The notes below the pieces were generated by a model. It saw nothing but the letters and a program-made list of their open reading frames with translations. It did not search any database and was not told where the DNA came from. From Pseudomonadota bacterium (lineage in GTDB: Bacteria > Pseudomonadota > Alphaproteobacteria > Acetobacterales > Acetobacteraceae), in the NCBI GenBank assembly GCA_021845555.1, contig JAJZVS010000103.1:1-10384 (forward strand): a stretch of 10,384 nucleotides of DNA, given 5' to 3'. Made by a program: the position numbers and the translations under genes. Shown one piece after another: positions 1 to 6,163 of this stretch (position 1 is its first letter; each line of letters opens with the position of its first letter).

Positions 1-777
1 CGGCGCACCCGAGAGCGCGCGCATCGCCAGATCGTCGGTCACCAACACTCCTTCGAAGCCCAGACGGCCGCGGATGATCCCCCCGATCACCGCCGGCGAC
101 AGGGTGGCGGGACGCGCCGCATCCCAGGCGGGGAACAGGATATGCGCTGTCATGGCCCAGGGCAGGTCCGCGTTCAAGGCGAAGGGCCGCAGATCGGGCG
201 CCGGGTCGCGCGCGGTCACCACCGGCAGGGCGAGGTGGCTGTCCGCCGCGGCACGGCCGTGGCCGGGGATGTGCTTCATCACCGGGATCATCCCGGCGGC
301 AAGCAGCCCATCGGCCATGGCGCGGCCGAGGGTGGCGATGACGTCCGGGTCGGCGCCGAACGCGCGGTCGCCGATCACGGCGGAGGCGCCGGGGACGGCG
401 CGATCCAGTACCGGGGCGGTGACGATGTCGAAGCCGGCTGCCGCCGCCTCCGCCCCGATCAACGCGCCGTGCAGCCAGGCGGCGCGCGTGGCTGCCTCTG
501 GCGCGGCGGCGTAGCACGCGCCGATGGCCCCGGCGGCGGGATGGGCGCGCCAGTGCGGCGGGCGAAGACGGGCCACCCTCCCGCCTTCCTGGTCGAGCAT
601 CAGCTGGGCGTCCTGGGGCAGGGCGGCGCGCAGCGCGGCGACAAGGGTGGCGAGTTGCGGCGGGTCCTGGATGTTGCGGGCGAACAGGATCACCCCGGCG
701 GGCGGGCGGGCGCGCAGCAGCGCCGCTTCGTCAGGGGTAAGAGTGAGGCCGGCGAGGCCGACGATGGCGGCGTGCAT
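1..777 (-). CDS. nagZ: Beta-N-acetylhexosaminidase (partial, C-terminus beyond left edge)
   Basis: Glycoside hydrolase family 3 enzyme that removes N-acetylglucosamine from anhydromuropeptides in the cytoplasm during peptidoglycan recycling. The 259 visible residues show the family landmarks: LFARN near residue 31, the substrate-binding DQEGGRV loop (62-68), KHIPGHG (168-174), the D-S-H general acid/base dyad (179-181) and the nucleophile segment VTDDLAMRAL (246-255). E. coli NagZ has about 341 residues, so roughly the last quarter lies outside the window. The ATG at 777 is chosen because the protein then begins MHAAIVGLAG, as I recall for alphaproteobacterial relatives, and no in-frame start lies just upstream. 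No clear Shine-Dalgarno sequence is visible. The upstream neighbour on this strand would be the SPOR gene, but vapBC lies between them on the other strand. nagZ therefore depends on its own promoter or on read-through across vapBC. Confidence 0.95.
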   Translation of the reverse strand, partial: MHAAIVGLAGLTLTPDEAALLRARPPAGVILFARNIQDPPQLATLVAALRAALPQDAQLMLDQEGGRVARLRPPHWRAHPAAGAIGACYAAAPEAATRAAWLHGALIGAEAAAAGFDIVTAPVLDRAVPGASAVIGDRAFGADPDVIATLGRAMADGLLAAGMIPVMKHIPGHGRAAADSHLALPVVTARDPAPDLRPFALNADLPWAMTAHILFPAWDAARPATLSPAVIGGIIRGRLGFEGVLVTDDLAMRALSGAP

Positions 778-885
778 GTGCGCGGGTGCGTGATGGGGGT
801 GTTCAGAACGCTAGCATGCGCGGGTGGGGGCGACGAGACGGCGGGCGGTGAGGTGAAAAGCGGGCAGCGAAGGGCGGAGTCTCCC

Positions 886-914
886 TTGTCTCCCGGGGCG
901 AACATTCCTACCCT
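886..914 (+). promoter_or_regulatory. Candidate vapBC promoter
   Basis: A possible sigma-70-type promoter: TTGTCT at 886-891, a 17-bp spacer and TACCCT at 909-914. The -35 box matches consensus at 4 of 6 positions and the -10 box at 3 of 6, so support is modest. Its placement is sensible: the -10 end overlaps the inverted repeat at 912-931, where an autorepressing antitoxin would be expected to bind. Confidence 0.3.
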
Positions 915-931
915 TACTGGTAAGAGTAAGG
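912..931 (+). promoter_or_regulatory. Inverted-repeat operator candidate overlapping the vapB ribosome binding site
   Basis: Three copies of one half-site are packed into 20 bp: CTTAC (913-917), GTAAG (920-924) and GTAAG (926-930). The first two form a tight palindrome with a 2-bp centre. The outer pair extends to CCTTAC (912-917) and GTAAGG (926-931). The right end merges with the AAGGA Shine-Dalgarno sequence (928-932), 7 nt before the vapB ATG. AbrB-fold antitoxins commonly autorepress their operons through such palindromes. Binding here is inferred from position and symmetry. Confidence 0.5.
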
Positions 932-939
932 AAACCGGC

Positions 940-1173
940 ATGCGTATCACCTCAAAAGGTCAGGTCACCATCCCCGCCGACATCCGCGCGCAGGCCGGGC
1001 TCCTGCCGCACACCGAGGTCGATTTCGTGTTCGACGGCAAGGTCGTGCGGATCGTCCCCGCCGCCAGAGTGCGGAAGGAAAGCCGGGGCGCCCGGCTGGT
1101 TGCCCATCTGCGGGGACGCGGCGATGTCGCGATGACCACCGACGCGATCATGGCGCTGACCCGGGGCGAGTGA
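940..1173 (+). CDS. vapB: AbrB/SpoVT-family antitoxin
   Basis: A 77-residue antitoxin and DNA-binding protein. Residues 1-45 form a swapped-hairpin AbrB domain, with the typical opening MRITSKGQVTIPADIR followed by a hydrophobic, acidic beta-rich stretch to RIVPA. The C-terminal tail (about 46-77) is basic and then ends TTDAIMALTRGE, a toxin-binding tail ending familiar from VapB-type antitoxins paired with PIN toxins. The ATG at 940 is supported by AAGGA 7 nt upstream and by the domain beginning at residue 1; the frame is open further upstream, but that extension is GC-rich shadow sequence. The stop (1171-1173) directly abuts the GTG of the toxin gene, so the two are co-translated. The pair probably represses its own promoter through the palindrome at 912-931. 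The name vapB follows the PIN partner; the fold is AbrB-like. Confidence 0.9.
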   Translation: MRITSKGQVTIPADIRAQAGLLPHTEVDFVFDGKVVRIVPAARVRKESRGARLVAHLRGRGDVAMTTDAIMALTRGE

Positions 1174-1581
1174 GTGACCGCCGTCCTGGTCGACAGCAAC
1201 GTCCTGCTCGACCTCATGACCGAGGACAAGGACTGGTTCGCCTGGTCGGCAGCGGCGGTGACGAACGCGGCCGACAGCGCCCGCCTCGTGATCAACGCGA
1301 TCGTCTATGCCGAGGTCTCGGTCCGCTATTCGCGGATCGAGGACCTGGAAGAGGCCCTGCCGAAAGCGATGATCGAACGCGAGGCGGTCCCCTATGAGGC
1401 CGCCTTTCTCGCGGGAAAAGCATTCCTGGCCCATCGGCGGCGCGGCGGGACGGCACGATCGCCACTGCCGGATTTCCTGATCGGTGCCCATGCCGCGATC
1501 GCGGGCTACCGGTTGCTGACGCGGGATGCGACGCGATACCGGACGTATTTCCCGGGCCTTCGGCTTATTTCGCCAACCTGA
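1174..1581 (+). CDS. vapC: PIN-domain ribonuclease toxin
   Basis: A 135-residue PIN-domain protein, the usual VapC length. Such toxins are Mg-dependent RNases that cut tRNA, rRNA or mRNA and are held inactive by the paired antitoxin; the target here is unknown. The acidic active-site residues are all visible: D7 in VLVDSNVLLD, E47 in NAIVYAEVS, D100 in LPDFLIGAHA and D118 in LLTRDATRY, so the toxin appears intact. The start is the GTG immediately after the antitoxin stop. It has no separate Shine-Dalgarno sequence, which fits translational coupling and keeps toxin synthesis below that of the antitoxin. It converges on the SPOR gene, with only 18 bp between the two stop codons and no terminator hairpin with a T-run in the gap. 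Confidence 0.92.
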   Translation: MTAVLVDSNVLLDLMTEDKDWFAWSAAAVTNAADSARLVINAIVYAEVSVRYSRIEDLEEALPKAMIEREAVPYEAAFLAGKAFLAHRRRGGTARSPLPDFLIGAHAAIAGYRLLTRDATRYRTYFPGLRLISPT

Positions 1582-1621
1582 CGGCGTGCCATCGCACCCT
1601 CAGAACGGCGTGACATCGCAC
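1581..1621. repeat. 17-bp direct repeat at the vapC/SPOR-gene junction
   Basis: ACGGCGTG-C/A-CATCGCAC occurs at 1581-1597 and again at 1605-1621, 16 of 17 identical and 24 bp apart. The second copy lies in the last codons of the SPOR gene (encoding the C-terminal CDVTPF). The first lies in the gap between the convergent stop codons. The 3' end of the SPOR gene has thus been partly duplicated on the side where vapBC sits. Confidence 0.7.
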
Positions 1622-2391
1622 GACGCCCCGGCCAGCCGCACGCGGGCGCACAGCGCGCGCGCGGCGGCGCGGTCGGCGAGGCCGCCGGTGCGGACCCGCC
1701 ACCATGTCTCCCCGCGCAACCGCACCTCGCTCAGCACCAACTGCCGTCGGCCCAGCAGCGCCGGCATGCGGTGTTGCAACCGCTTCCACTCCGCCTCGGC
1801 CTTGGCGCGCGTCGGCAGGGCGGCAAGTTGAACCTGCGTGCCCTTCGCCGCGGCCGTCCCGGCCACGGCGGCGCGTTCGGCCGGGGAGGACGGCGCGGCG
1901 GCGCGGGCCGCTTCCTGTTCGCGCCGGAGCGCGAGAGGGGGGCGCGGCGGCAGCGGCAGGGTTACCGTCGCCGCGCGGGGGGCGGCGGGCACCGGGGGGG
2001 CGACAGGCGCGGGGGAGACGGCGGCAGGGGCCGCGGCGGGCGGCGGCGGGGGGGCGCGCAGCGCGGCGAGGTCGGGGGTTTCCGGCGGCGGCATCGGCGC
2101 GCCGGTCGGGGCGTCCCCATTGCCGGCCGAGTGCCGGAAGATCGCCTGATCGGCGCCGGCCACTTTCATGCCGCCGGGATTGGCGGGCTTCACCCGCAGC
2201 GGCCCCGGGGGCGGCGCGACCACTGGGATACCGCCCGGATGCCCGCCGGTCATCGACCACGCCCCGATCAGCACCAGCAGCGCCCCGCCGAGACCGGCGG
2301 CGATCAGCGCCAAGCGCTTGGTCGCGGGGTCCATCCCGCGCGGGCGCTGCACCCGATAGGCCGGCGTTCGCAGAGGCACATCGTCGGACAT
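1600..2391 (-). CDS. Membrane-anchored SPOR-domain protein
   Basis: A 263-residue protein with a bitopic inner-membrane layout: a short basic cytoplasmic N-terminus (1-26), one membrane segment (about 27-47, LALIAAGLGGALLVLIGAWSM), a long Pro/Ala-rich periplasmic linker (about 57-180) and a C-terminal SPOR domain (about 184-262) starting GTQVQLAALPTRAKAE and containing WWRVRTGGL. SPOR domains bind septal peptidoglycan lacking stem peptides, so a role in cell division or wall remodelling is likely. That fits the nearby nagZ. The frame is open upstream, but the ATG at 2391 is preferred: it gives the cytoplasmic-tail/membrane arrangement and has a GAGGGAGAG ribosome binding site shortly upstream. 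It follows argS by 41 bp and is probably co-transcribed. Linker composition is biased by the high GC content. The exact orthologue cannot be named from sequence alone. Confidence 0.88.
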   Translation of the reverse strand: MSDDVPLRTPAYRVQRPRGMDPATKRLALIAAGLGGALLVLIGAWSMTGGHPGGIPVVAPPPGPLRVKPANPGGMKVAGADQAIFRHSAGNGDAPTGAPMPPPETPDLAALRAPPPPPAAAPAAVSPAPVAPPVPAAPRAATVTLPLPPRPPLALRREQEAARAAAPSSPAERAAVAGTAAAKGTQVQLAALPTRAKAEAEWKRLQHRMPALLGRRQLVLSEVRLRGETWWRVRTGGLADRAAARALCARVRLAGASCDVTPF

Positions 2392-2432
2392 CGCCACACT
2401 CTCCCTCGGGCAGCTCAGCGGGGAGGGGGCGG

Positions 2433-4217
2433 TCAGCGCATCTCCTCGACCGGCGTCACCCCCATCACCGCCAGGCCGGAGCGGATCACCGCCGCCGTGG
2501 CGGCCACCAGCGCCAGCCGGGCCAGGGTCTCCGCCGGGCGGTCCACTTGCAGGAACCGCAGCGCAGCATCGTCCCTGCCCCGATTCCACAGCATATGAAA
2601 ATCGGACGCCAAGTCATAGAGGAAAAACGCGATTCGGTGCGGCTCGCGGGCCAACGCCGCGGCTTCCACGCCGCGCGGCCAAGCCGCCAGGCGACGGATC
2701 ACCGCCAGTTCCGGCTCGGCGGTCAGACTGTCGAGCGCGACCCCGGCCAGCGCCTCCGGCGCGGTGGCCGCCGCGCCCAACATCTCCGCCCCGGCGCGCA
2801 GCACGGAGCGGCAGCGGGCATGCGCGTACTGCACGTAGAACACCGGGTTGTCGCGCGTCTGCGCCACCACCGCGTTCAGGTCGAATTCCATCTGCGCGTC
2901 CGCCTTGCGCGTCAGCATGGTGAAGCGCACGGCGTCGCGGCCCACCTCGTCGATCAGGTCCCGCAACGTCACGAAACTGCCGGCGCGCTTGGACATCTTC
3001 ACCGGTTGGCCGTCGCGCACCACATGCACGATCTGGCACAGCACCGCTTCGAACTTCGTGTTGCCGCGCGAGACCGCGGCGACCGCGGCCTTCAGGCGTG
3101 GCACGTAGCCGCCGTGATCGGCGCCGAGCACGTCGATCAGCAGCGCGAAGCCGCGGTCGATCTTGTCGGCGTGATAGGCGATGTCGTTGGCGAAATACGT
3201 GTTCGATCCGTCCGATTTGCGCAACGGCCGATCGACGTCGTCGCCGAATTGGGTGGCGCGGAACAGCGTCTGCGGGCGCGGTTCCCAGTCCTCCGGCGTC
3301 TTGCCCTTGGGCGGTTCCAGCACGCCCTCGTAGATCAGCCCGTCGCCGCGCAGCCGCGCGATCAGCCGGTCCGCCGCGCCGCTGTCCACCAGCGCACGCT
3401 CGCTGCTGAACACGTCCTGCGCCACGCCGAGGGCGGCGAGATCGTCCCGCGTCGCCTGCATCATCGCCGCGATGGTGAAGTCGCGCACGGTGTCGATCCA
3501 CGACTCCGGCGCGGCGATGCCGCGCGTCGCGGTGGCGAGCGCAGGACCGTGGTGCGCAGCCAGTTCGGCTCCCACCGGAACGAGATACTCGCCGCGGTAT
3601 TGCAACCCGCCGGGAACCTCGTCGGAGAATTCCTCCTCGGTCAGCGTCGTGCCGATCGCTTGCAGGTAGCGCCAATAGGCGGCCCAGGCGAGCGCGGTCA
3701 CCTGCGCGCCGGCGTCGTTGACGTAGTATTCCTTCGTCACCGCGAAACCCGCCTTGGCGAGCAGGTTGGCGAGAGCGTCGCCGACCACCGCGCCGCGGCA
3801 ATGGCCGATATGCATCGGCCCGGTGGGATTGGCGGAGACATATTCGACGTTCACCGCCAGCCCGCCGCCGGCGGTACTGTCGCCGTATGCCTCGCCGGCG
3901 CGCAGCACCGCCGGCAGCACCGCGCGCAGCGCCGCGGGACGCAGCCGGAGGTTCACGAAGCCCGGGCCAGCGGGCACCGCCTCGGCGATGTCGGCGTCGG
4001 CGGCCAGCGCGGCGGCCAGCGCGGCGGCGATTTTCGCCGGGGGCTGGCGCGCCGGCTTGGCGGCCACCATCGCCGCGTTCGTCGCCATGTCGCCATGCGC
4101 CGGATCGCGCGTCGGCGTGACCTCGACGCGCGCCGTGACGTCGTCAGGCAGGTCGGGGACGACCTCGCGCAGTGCGGTCACCACGCGCGCGCGGAAATCG
4201 GCAAAGATATCGGTCAT
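2433..4217 (-). CDS. argS: Arginyl-tRNA synthetase
   Basis: Class I aminoacyl-tRNA synthetase that charges tRNA-Arg with arginine using ATP in the cytoplasm. At 594 residues it is close to normal family length. In order: the N-terminal additional tRNA-binding domain (about 1-110, with FVNLRL at 87-92), the catalytic Rossmann fold with NVEYVSANPTGPMHIGH (123-139, HIGH at 136-139), the EYYVNDAGAQ segment (163-172), a canonical KMSKR loop (407-411) and the all-helical anticodon-binding domain ending GLAVMGVTPVEEMR. The frame stays open to 4295, but residues before the ATG at 4217 come from the palindromic element upstream and resemble no synthetase; MTDIFADFRARV is the expected N-terminus. The ribosome binding site is weak. 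It lies 219 bp downstream of dgt and 41 bp upstream of the SPOR gene, all on one strand. It appears intact. Confidence 0.98.
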   Translation of the reverse strand: MTDIFADFRARVVTALREVVPDLPDDVTARVEVTPTRDPAHGDMATNAAMVAAKPARQPPAKIAAALAAALAADADIAEAVPAGPGFVNLRLRPAALRAVLPAVLRAGEAYGDSTAGGGLAVNVEYVSANPTGPMHIGHCRGAVVGDALANLLAKAGFAVTKEYYVNDAGAQVTALAWAAYWRYLQAIGTTLTEEEFSDEVPGGLQYRGEYLVPVGAELAAHHGPALATATRGIAAPESWIDTVRDFTIAAMMQATRDDLAALGVAQDVFSSERALVDSGAADRLIARLRGDGLIYEGVLEPPKGKTPEDWEPRPQTLFRATQFGDDVDRPLRKSDGSNTYFANDIAYHADKIDRGFALLIDVLGADHGGYVPRLKAAVAAVSRGNTKFEAVLCQIVHVVRDGQPVKMSKRAGSFVTLRDLIDEVGRDAVRFTMLTRKADAQMEFDLNAVVAQTRDNPVFYVQYAHARCRSVLRAGAEMLGAAATAPEALAGVALDSLTAEPELAVIRRLAAWPRGVEAAALAREPHRIAFFLYDLASDFHMLWNRGRDDAALRFLQVDRPAETLARLALVAATAAVIRSGLAVMGVTPVEEMR

Positions 4218-4267
4218 TCCATGTGCATCCAGATTTGATCCTAAACAGAAACGTGCCCCGTACCTTG

Positions 4268-4347
4268 CCGTCATGGCCGGGCTTGATCCGGCCACCCGCC
4301 CCCGGTCGTTCGTGCGCAGATGGCCGGGTCAAGCCGGACCATGACGG
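4268..4347. repeat. Compound palindromic repeat between dgt and argS
   Basis: Two 27-bp arms (4268-4294 and 4321-4347) are inverted copies matching at 24 of 27 positions, around a 26-bp loop. Each arm is itself a near-hairpin: the left has GGCCGG and CCGGCC around GCTTGAT, the right has a similar GGCCGGGTCAAGCCGGACC core. Sequences of the type GTCATGGCCGGGCTTG are, from general knowledge, a widespread interspersed palindrome in alphaproteobacterial intergenic regions. Translated by accident they give peptides such as MAGSSPAMT or GLDPAT. The element lies in the 219-bp gap within a same-strand gene pair. In RNA it would fold strongly, so it could attenuate transcription or protect mRNA 3' ends. 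No T-run follows it. Confidence 0.85.
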
Positions 4348-4436
4348 GAGGGGTCGTGCCGAACCGCGGTTTCACCCACAACCGGTCGGCCCCGCCGGTG
4401 GCAACTGATACCGATCGGGCGCGGCGCCGCGGCGGG

Positions 4437-5585
4437 TCATCCGCTCACCGAAAGATCGGTCAATCGTCGATATTCGTCCATCGCGTAGCGGTCGGTCATG
4501 CCGGCCACGTAGTCGCCCACGATCCCCGCGCAGCGCGGGGTGCCCGCCTCTCCGGCGCGGGCCCGCCAGTCGTCGGGCAGCAGGATGGGCTCGGCCAGCA
4601 GCAGGCGATACAGCGCCTCGGTCAGCTTGCGGGCCTTGCTGGTCATGCGGTTGACCCGCCAGTGGCGGTACATGCGGGCGTAGAGGAAATCCTTGATCGC
4701 CTGATTCGCCTCCGCCATCGGCTCGGCGAAGGCCACCACCCGGCGCTTGGCGTGGCGGATCGCATCGGCGTCCTTCGGCGCGAGGCGCACGATCCGCCGG
4801 GTTGCCTCGGCGATCAGGTCGGTCACCATGGCGTCGATCACGCGGCGGATCGTCTCGTGGCGCAGCCGCGCCGGCGGCATATCGAGGCTCGCCTGCCGGG
4901 CCGCCGCCAGCGCCGCGCCCACCACCGGCAGATGGGCGATGTCGGCGACGTCGAACAGCCGCGCGCGCAGCCCGTCATCCAGATCGTGGCTGTGATAGGC
5001 GATGTCGTCGGCGAGCGCGGCCACCTGCGCCTCGGCCGAGGGCTGGGTGGCGAGGTCGAGCTTATGGCGGGCATCGTATTCGGCGATATAGGCGGGCGGG
5101 CGGGGCAGGGGGCCGTTGTGCTTGACCAGCCCCTCCAGCGTCTCCCAGGTCAGATTGAGCCCGTCGAAGGCGGCGTAGCGGGCTTCCAGCAGGGTCACCA
5201 CCCGCAGGGACTGGGCGTTATGGTCGAAGCCGCCGAACGGCTTCATCGCCAGGTTGAGCGCTTCCTCCCCGGCATGGCCGAACGGCGGGTGGCCGAGGTC
5301 GTGGGCCAGCGCCAGCGCCTCCGTCAGGTCCTCGTCCAGCCCGAGGGCGCGGGCGATCGAGCGGGCGATCTGCGCCACCTCGATCGTGTGGGTCAGGCGG
5401 GTGCGGAAGAAATCGCCCTCGTGGTTGACGAACACCTGGGTCTTGTACTGGAGCCGGCGGAAGGCGGTGGAGTGGATCACGCGGTCGCGGTCGCGCTGGA
5501 ACGGGGAGCGCGTCGGGGATTCCGGCTCCGGATGGAGCCGGCCGCGGGAGGCGGCGGGGTGGACGGCGTAGGGGGCGGGCGGCAT
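4437..5585 (-). CDS. dgt: Deoxyguanosinetriphosphate triphosphohydrolase-like protein (HD domain)
   Basis: Cytoplasmic HD-domain enzyme of the dGTPase family, which splits dNTPs (classically dGTP) to deoxynucleoside and tripolyphosphate and so tunes nucleotide pools. The 382 residues match the shorter bacterial subgroup. Visible landmarks are SPFQRDRDRVIHSTAFRRLQYKTQVF (27-52), the first metal-ligand histidine H66 in RLTHTIEVAQIAR, the HD pair H95-D96 in ALAHDLGHPPFGHAGE, and the distal D193 in LADDIAYHSHDLDDG. All metal ligands expected of an active enzyme are present. The ATG at 5585 is the only plausible in-frame start near this N-terminus; the open frame further upstream runs antisense through erpA. 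The ribosome binding site is poor (AGGG immediately before the ATG). It is divergent from erpA with 84 bp between the start codons, and upstream of argS on the same strand. Confidence 0.95.
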   Translation of the reverse strand: MPPAPYAVHPAASRGRLHPEPESPTRSPFQRDRDRVIHSTAFRRLQYKTQVFVNHEGDFFRTRLTHTIEVAQIARSIARALGLDEDLTEALALAHDLGHPPFGHAGEEALNLAMKPFGGFDHNAQSLRVVTLLEARYAAFDGLNLTWETLEGLVKHNGPLPRPPAYIAEYDARHKLDLATQPSAEAQVAALADDIAYHSHDLDDGLRARLFDVADIAHLPVVGAALAAARQASLDMPPARLRHETIRRVIDAMVTDLIAEATRRIVRLAPKDADAIRHAKRRVVAFAEPMAEANQAIKDFLYARMYRHWRVNRMTSKARKLTEALYRLLLAEPILLPDDWRARAGEAGTPRCAGIVGDYVAGMTDRYAMDEYRRLTDLSVSG

Positions 5586-5669
5586 CCCTGGGGCATTACA
5601 CCGGGCGGGATAGGGGTTCAAACCGTCCCCCTCCTTTTCCCGACCGCCCAAGTCACCTATTCTATATGC
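5586..5669. promoter_or_regulatory. Divergent dgt/erpA promoter region
   Basis: These 84 bp must hold the start signals for both dgt (minus) and erpA (plus). On the plus strand, the only AT-rich patch in GC-rich surroundings is TATTCTATAT (5659-5668). If TATTCT (5659-5664) is the -10 box, transcription would begin at or next to the erpA ATG at 5670. No Shine-Dalgarno sequence precedes erpA. On the minus strand, TTGAAC followed after 17 bp by TAATGC is a very weak promoter candidate for dgt. Confidence 0.4.
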
Positions 5670-6014
5670 ATGACCGAGACACAGTTCGCCCTCACCGACC
5701 GTGCCGCCGCCCGAATCGCCGAGATCGCCGCGGCCGAGGCCGCCGCCGGGCCCCCGCCGGCGCTGCGGGTGGCCGTGCTCGCGGGGGGGTGCAGCGGGTT
5801 CCAGTACCGCTTCGAACTCGACGCCGCGCCGCAGCCGGACGATCTGCTGATCGAGCGCGGGGCGGCGCGGGTGGTGGTGGATCCGGCGAGCCTGGATCTG
5901 CTGGCGGGGTCGGAGCTGGATTACACGGACGAGCTGATGGGCAGCCATTTCGCGGTGCGCAATCCGCAGGCCAAGTCAGCCTGTGGCTGCGGGACGAGCT
6001 TTTCGGTGGAGTGA
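5670..6014 (+). CDS. erpA: A-type iron-sulfur cluster insertion protein (HesB/IscA/ErpA family)
   Basis: A 114-residue A-type carrier that receives Fe-S clusters from the assembly scaffold and passes them to apoproteins in the cytoplasm. The three ligand cysteines are present with family spacing: C41 in AGGCSGFQY, and C105 and C107 in the C-terminal SACGCGTSF motif. The central DPASLDLLAGSELDY stretch is typical. The ATG at 5670 gives MTETQFALTDRAAARI, a normal N-terminus. A nearby ATG at 5666 is in a different frame. No Shine-Dalgarno sequence is seen, so the mRNA may be leaderless. ErpA is preferred over IscA because there is no isc gene cluster around it and because I recall a dgt-erpA-xth arrangement in alphaproteobacteria, but the A-type subfamilies are hard to tell apart by eye. 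Confidence 0.9.
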   Translation: MTETQFALTDRAAARIAEIAAAEAAAGPPPALRVAVLAGGCSGFQYRFELDAAPQPDDLLIERGAARVVVDPASLDLLAGSELDYTDELMGSHFAVRNPQAKSACGCGTSFSVE

Positions 6015-6163
6015 GGGGAGGGTTAGCAGGGCCGCCCGATGGCGAAGGTGGTCTGCGGATTGTCAGAGCTGGAGTGCCACATCGTCCGGGACCGCACCCA
6101 CAGGCGAAGGCTGAGCCCACGCTGTGAAGGCTCCCGCGAAAATGTGGTGGGTCGTCAAGAGAT

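Noticed and set aside
142..939. Plus-strand upstream extension of the vapB frame
   Set aside because: The stretch is antisense to nagZ and low in complexity. The AbrB domain starts precisely at the ATG at 940, which has its own ribosome binding site.
1704..4238. Plus-strand open frame of over 800 codons
   Set aside because: It runs antisense through the SPOR gene and argS, is rich in Arg/His/Ala/Gly, and resembles no protein. It arises from GC-rich codon bias opposite real genes.
4268..4347. Rho-independent terminator for dgt
   Set aside because: The stem is strong, but no T-run follows it in the direction of dgt transcription and the double-hairpin form fits an interspersed palindrome better. 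A terminating effect is not excluded.
4421..4430. GCGGCGCCGC palindrome next to the dgt stop
   Set aside because: A 10-bp GC-only palindrome is expected by chance in sequence this GC-rich and has no supporting context.
4320..5669. Long plus-strand frame leading into erpA, which could suggest a large fusion protein
   Set aside because: The upstream part is antisense to dgt and includes part of the palindromic element. Only the last 114 residues, from the ATG at 5670, resemble a real protein.
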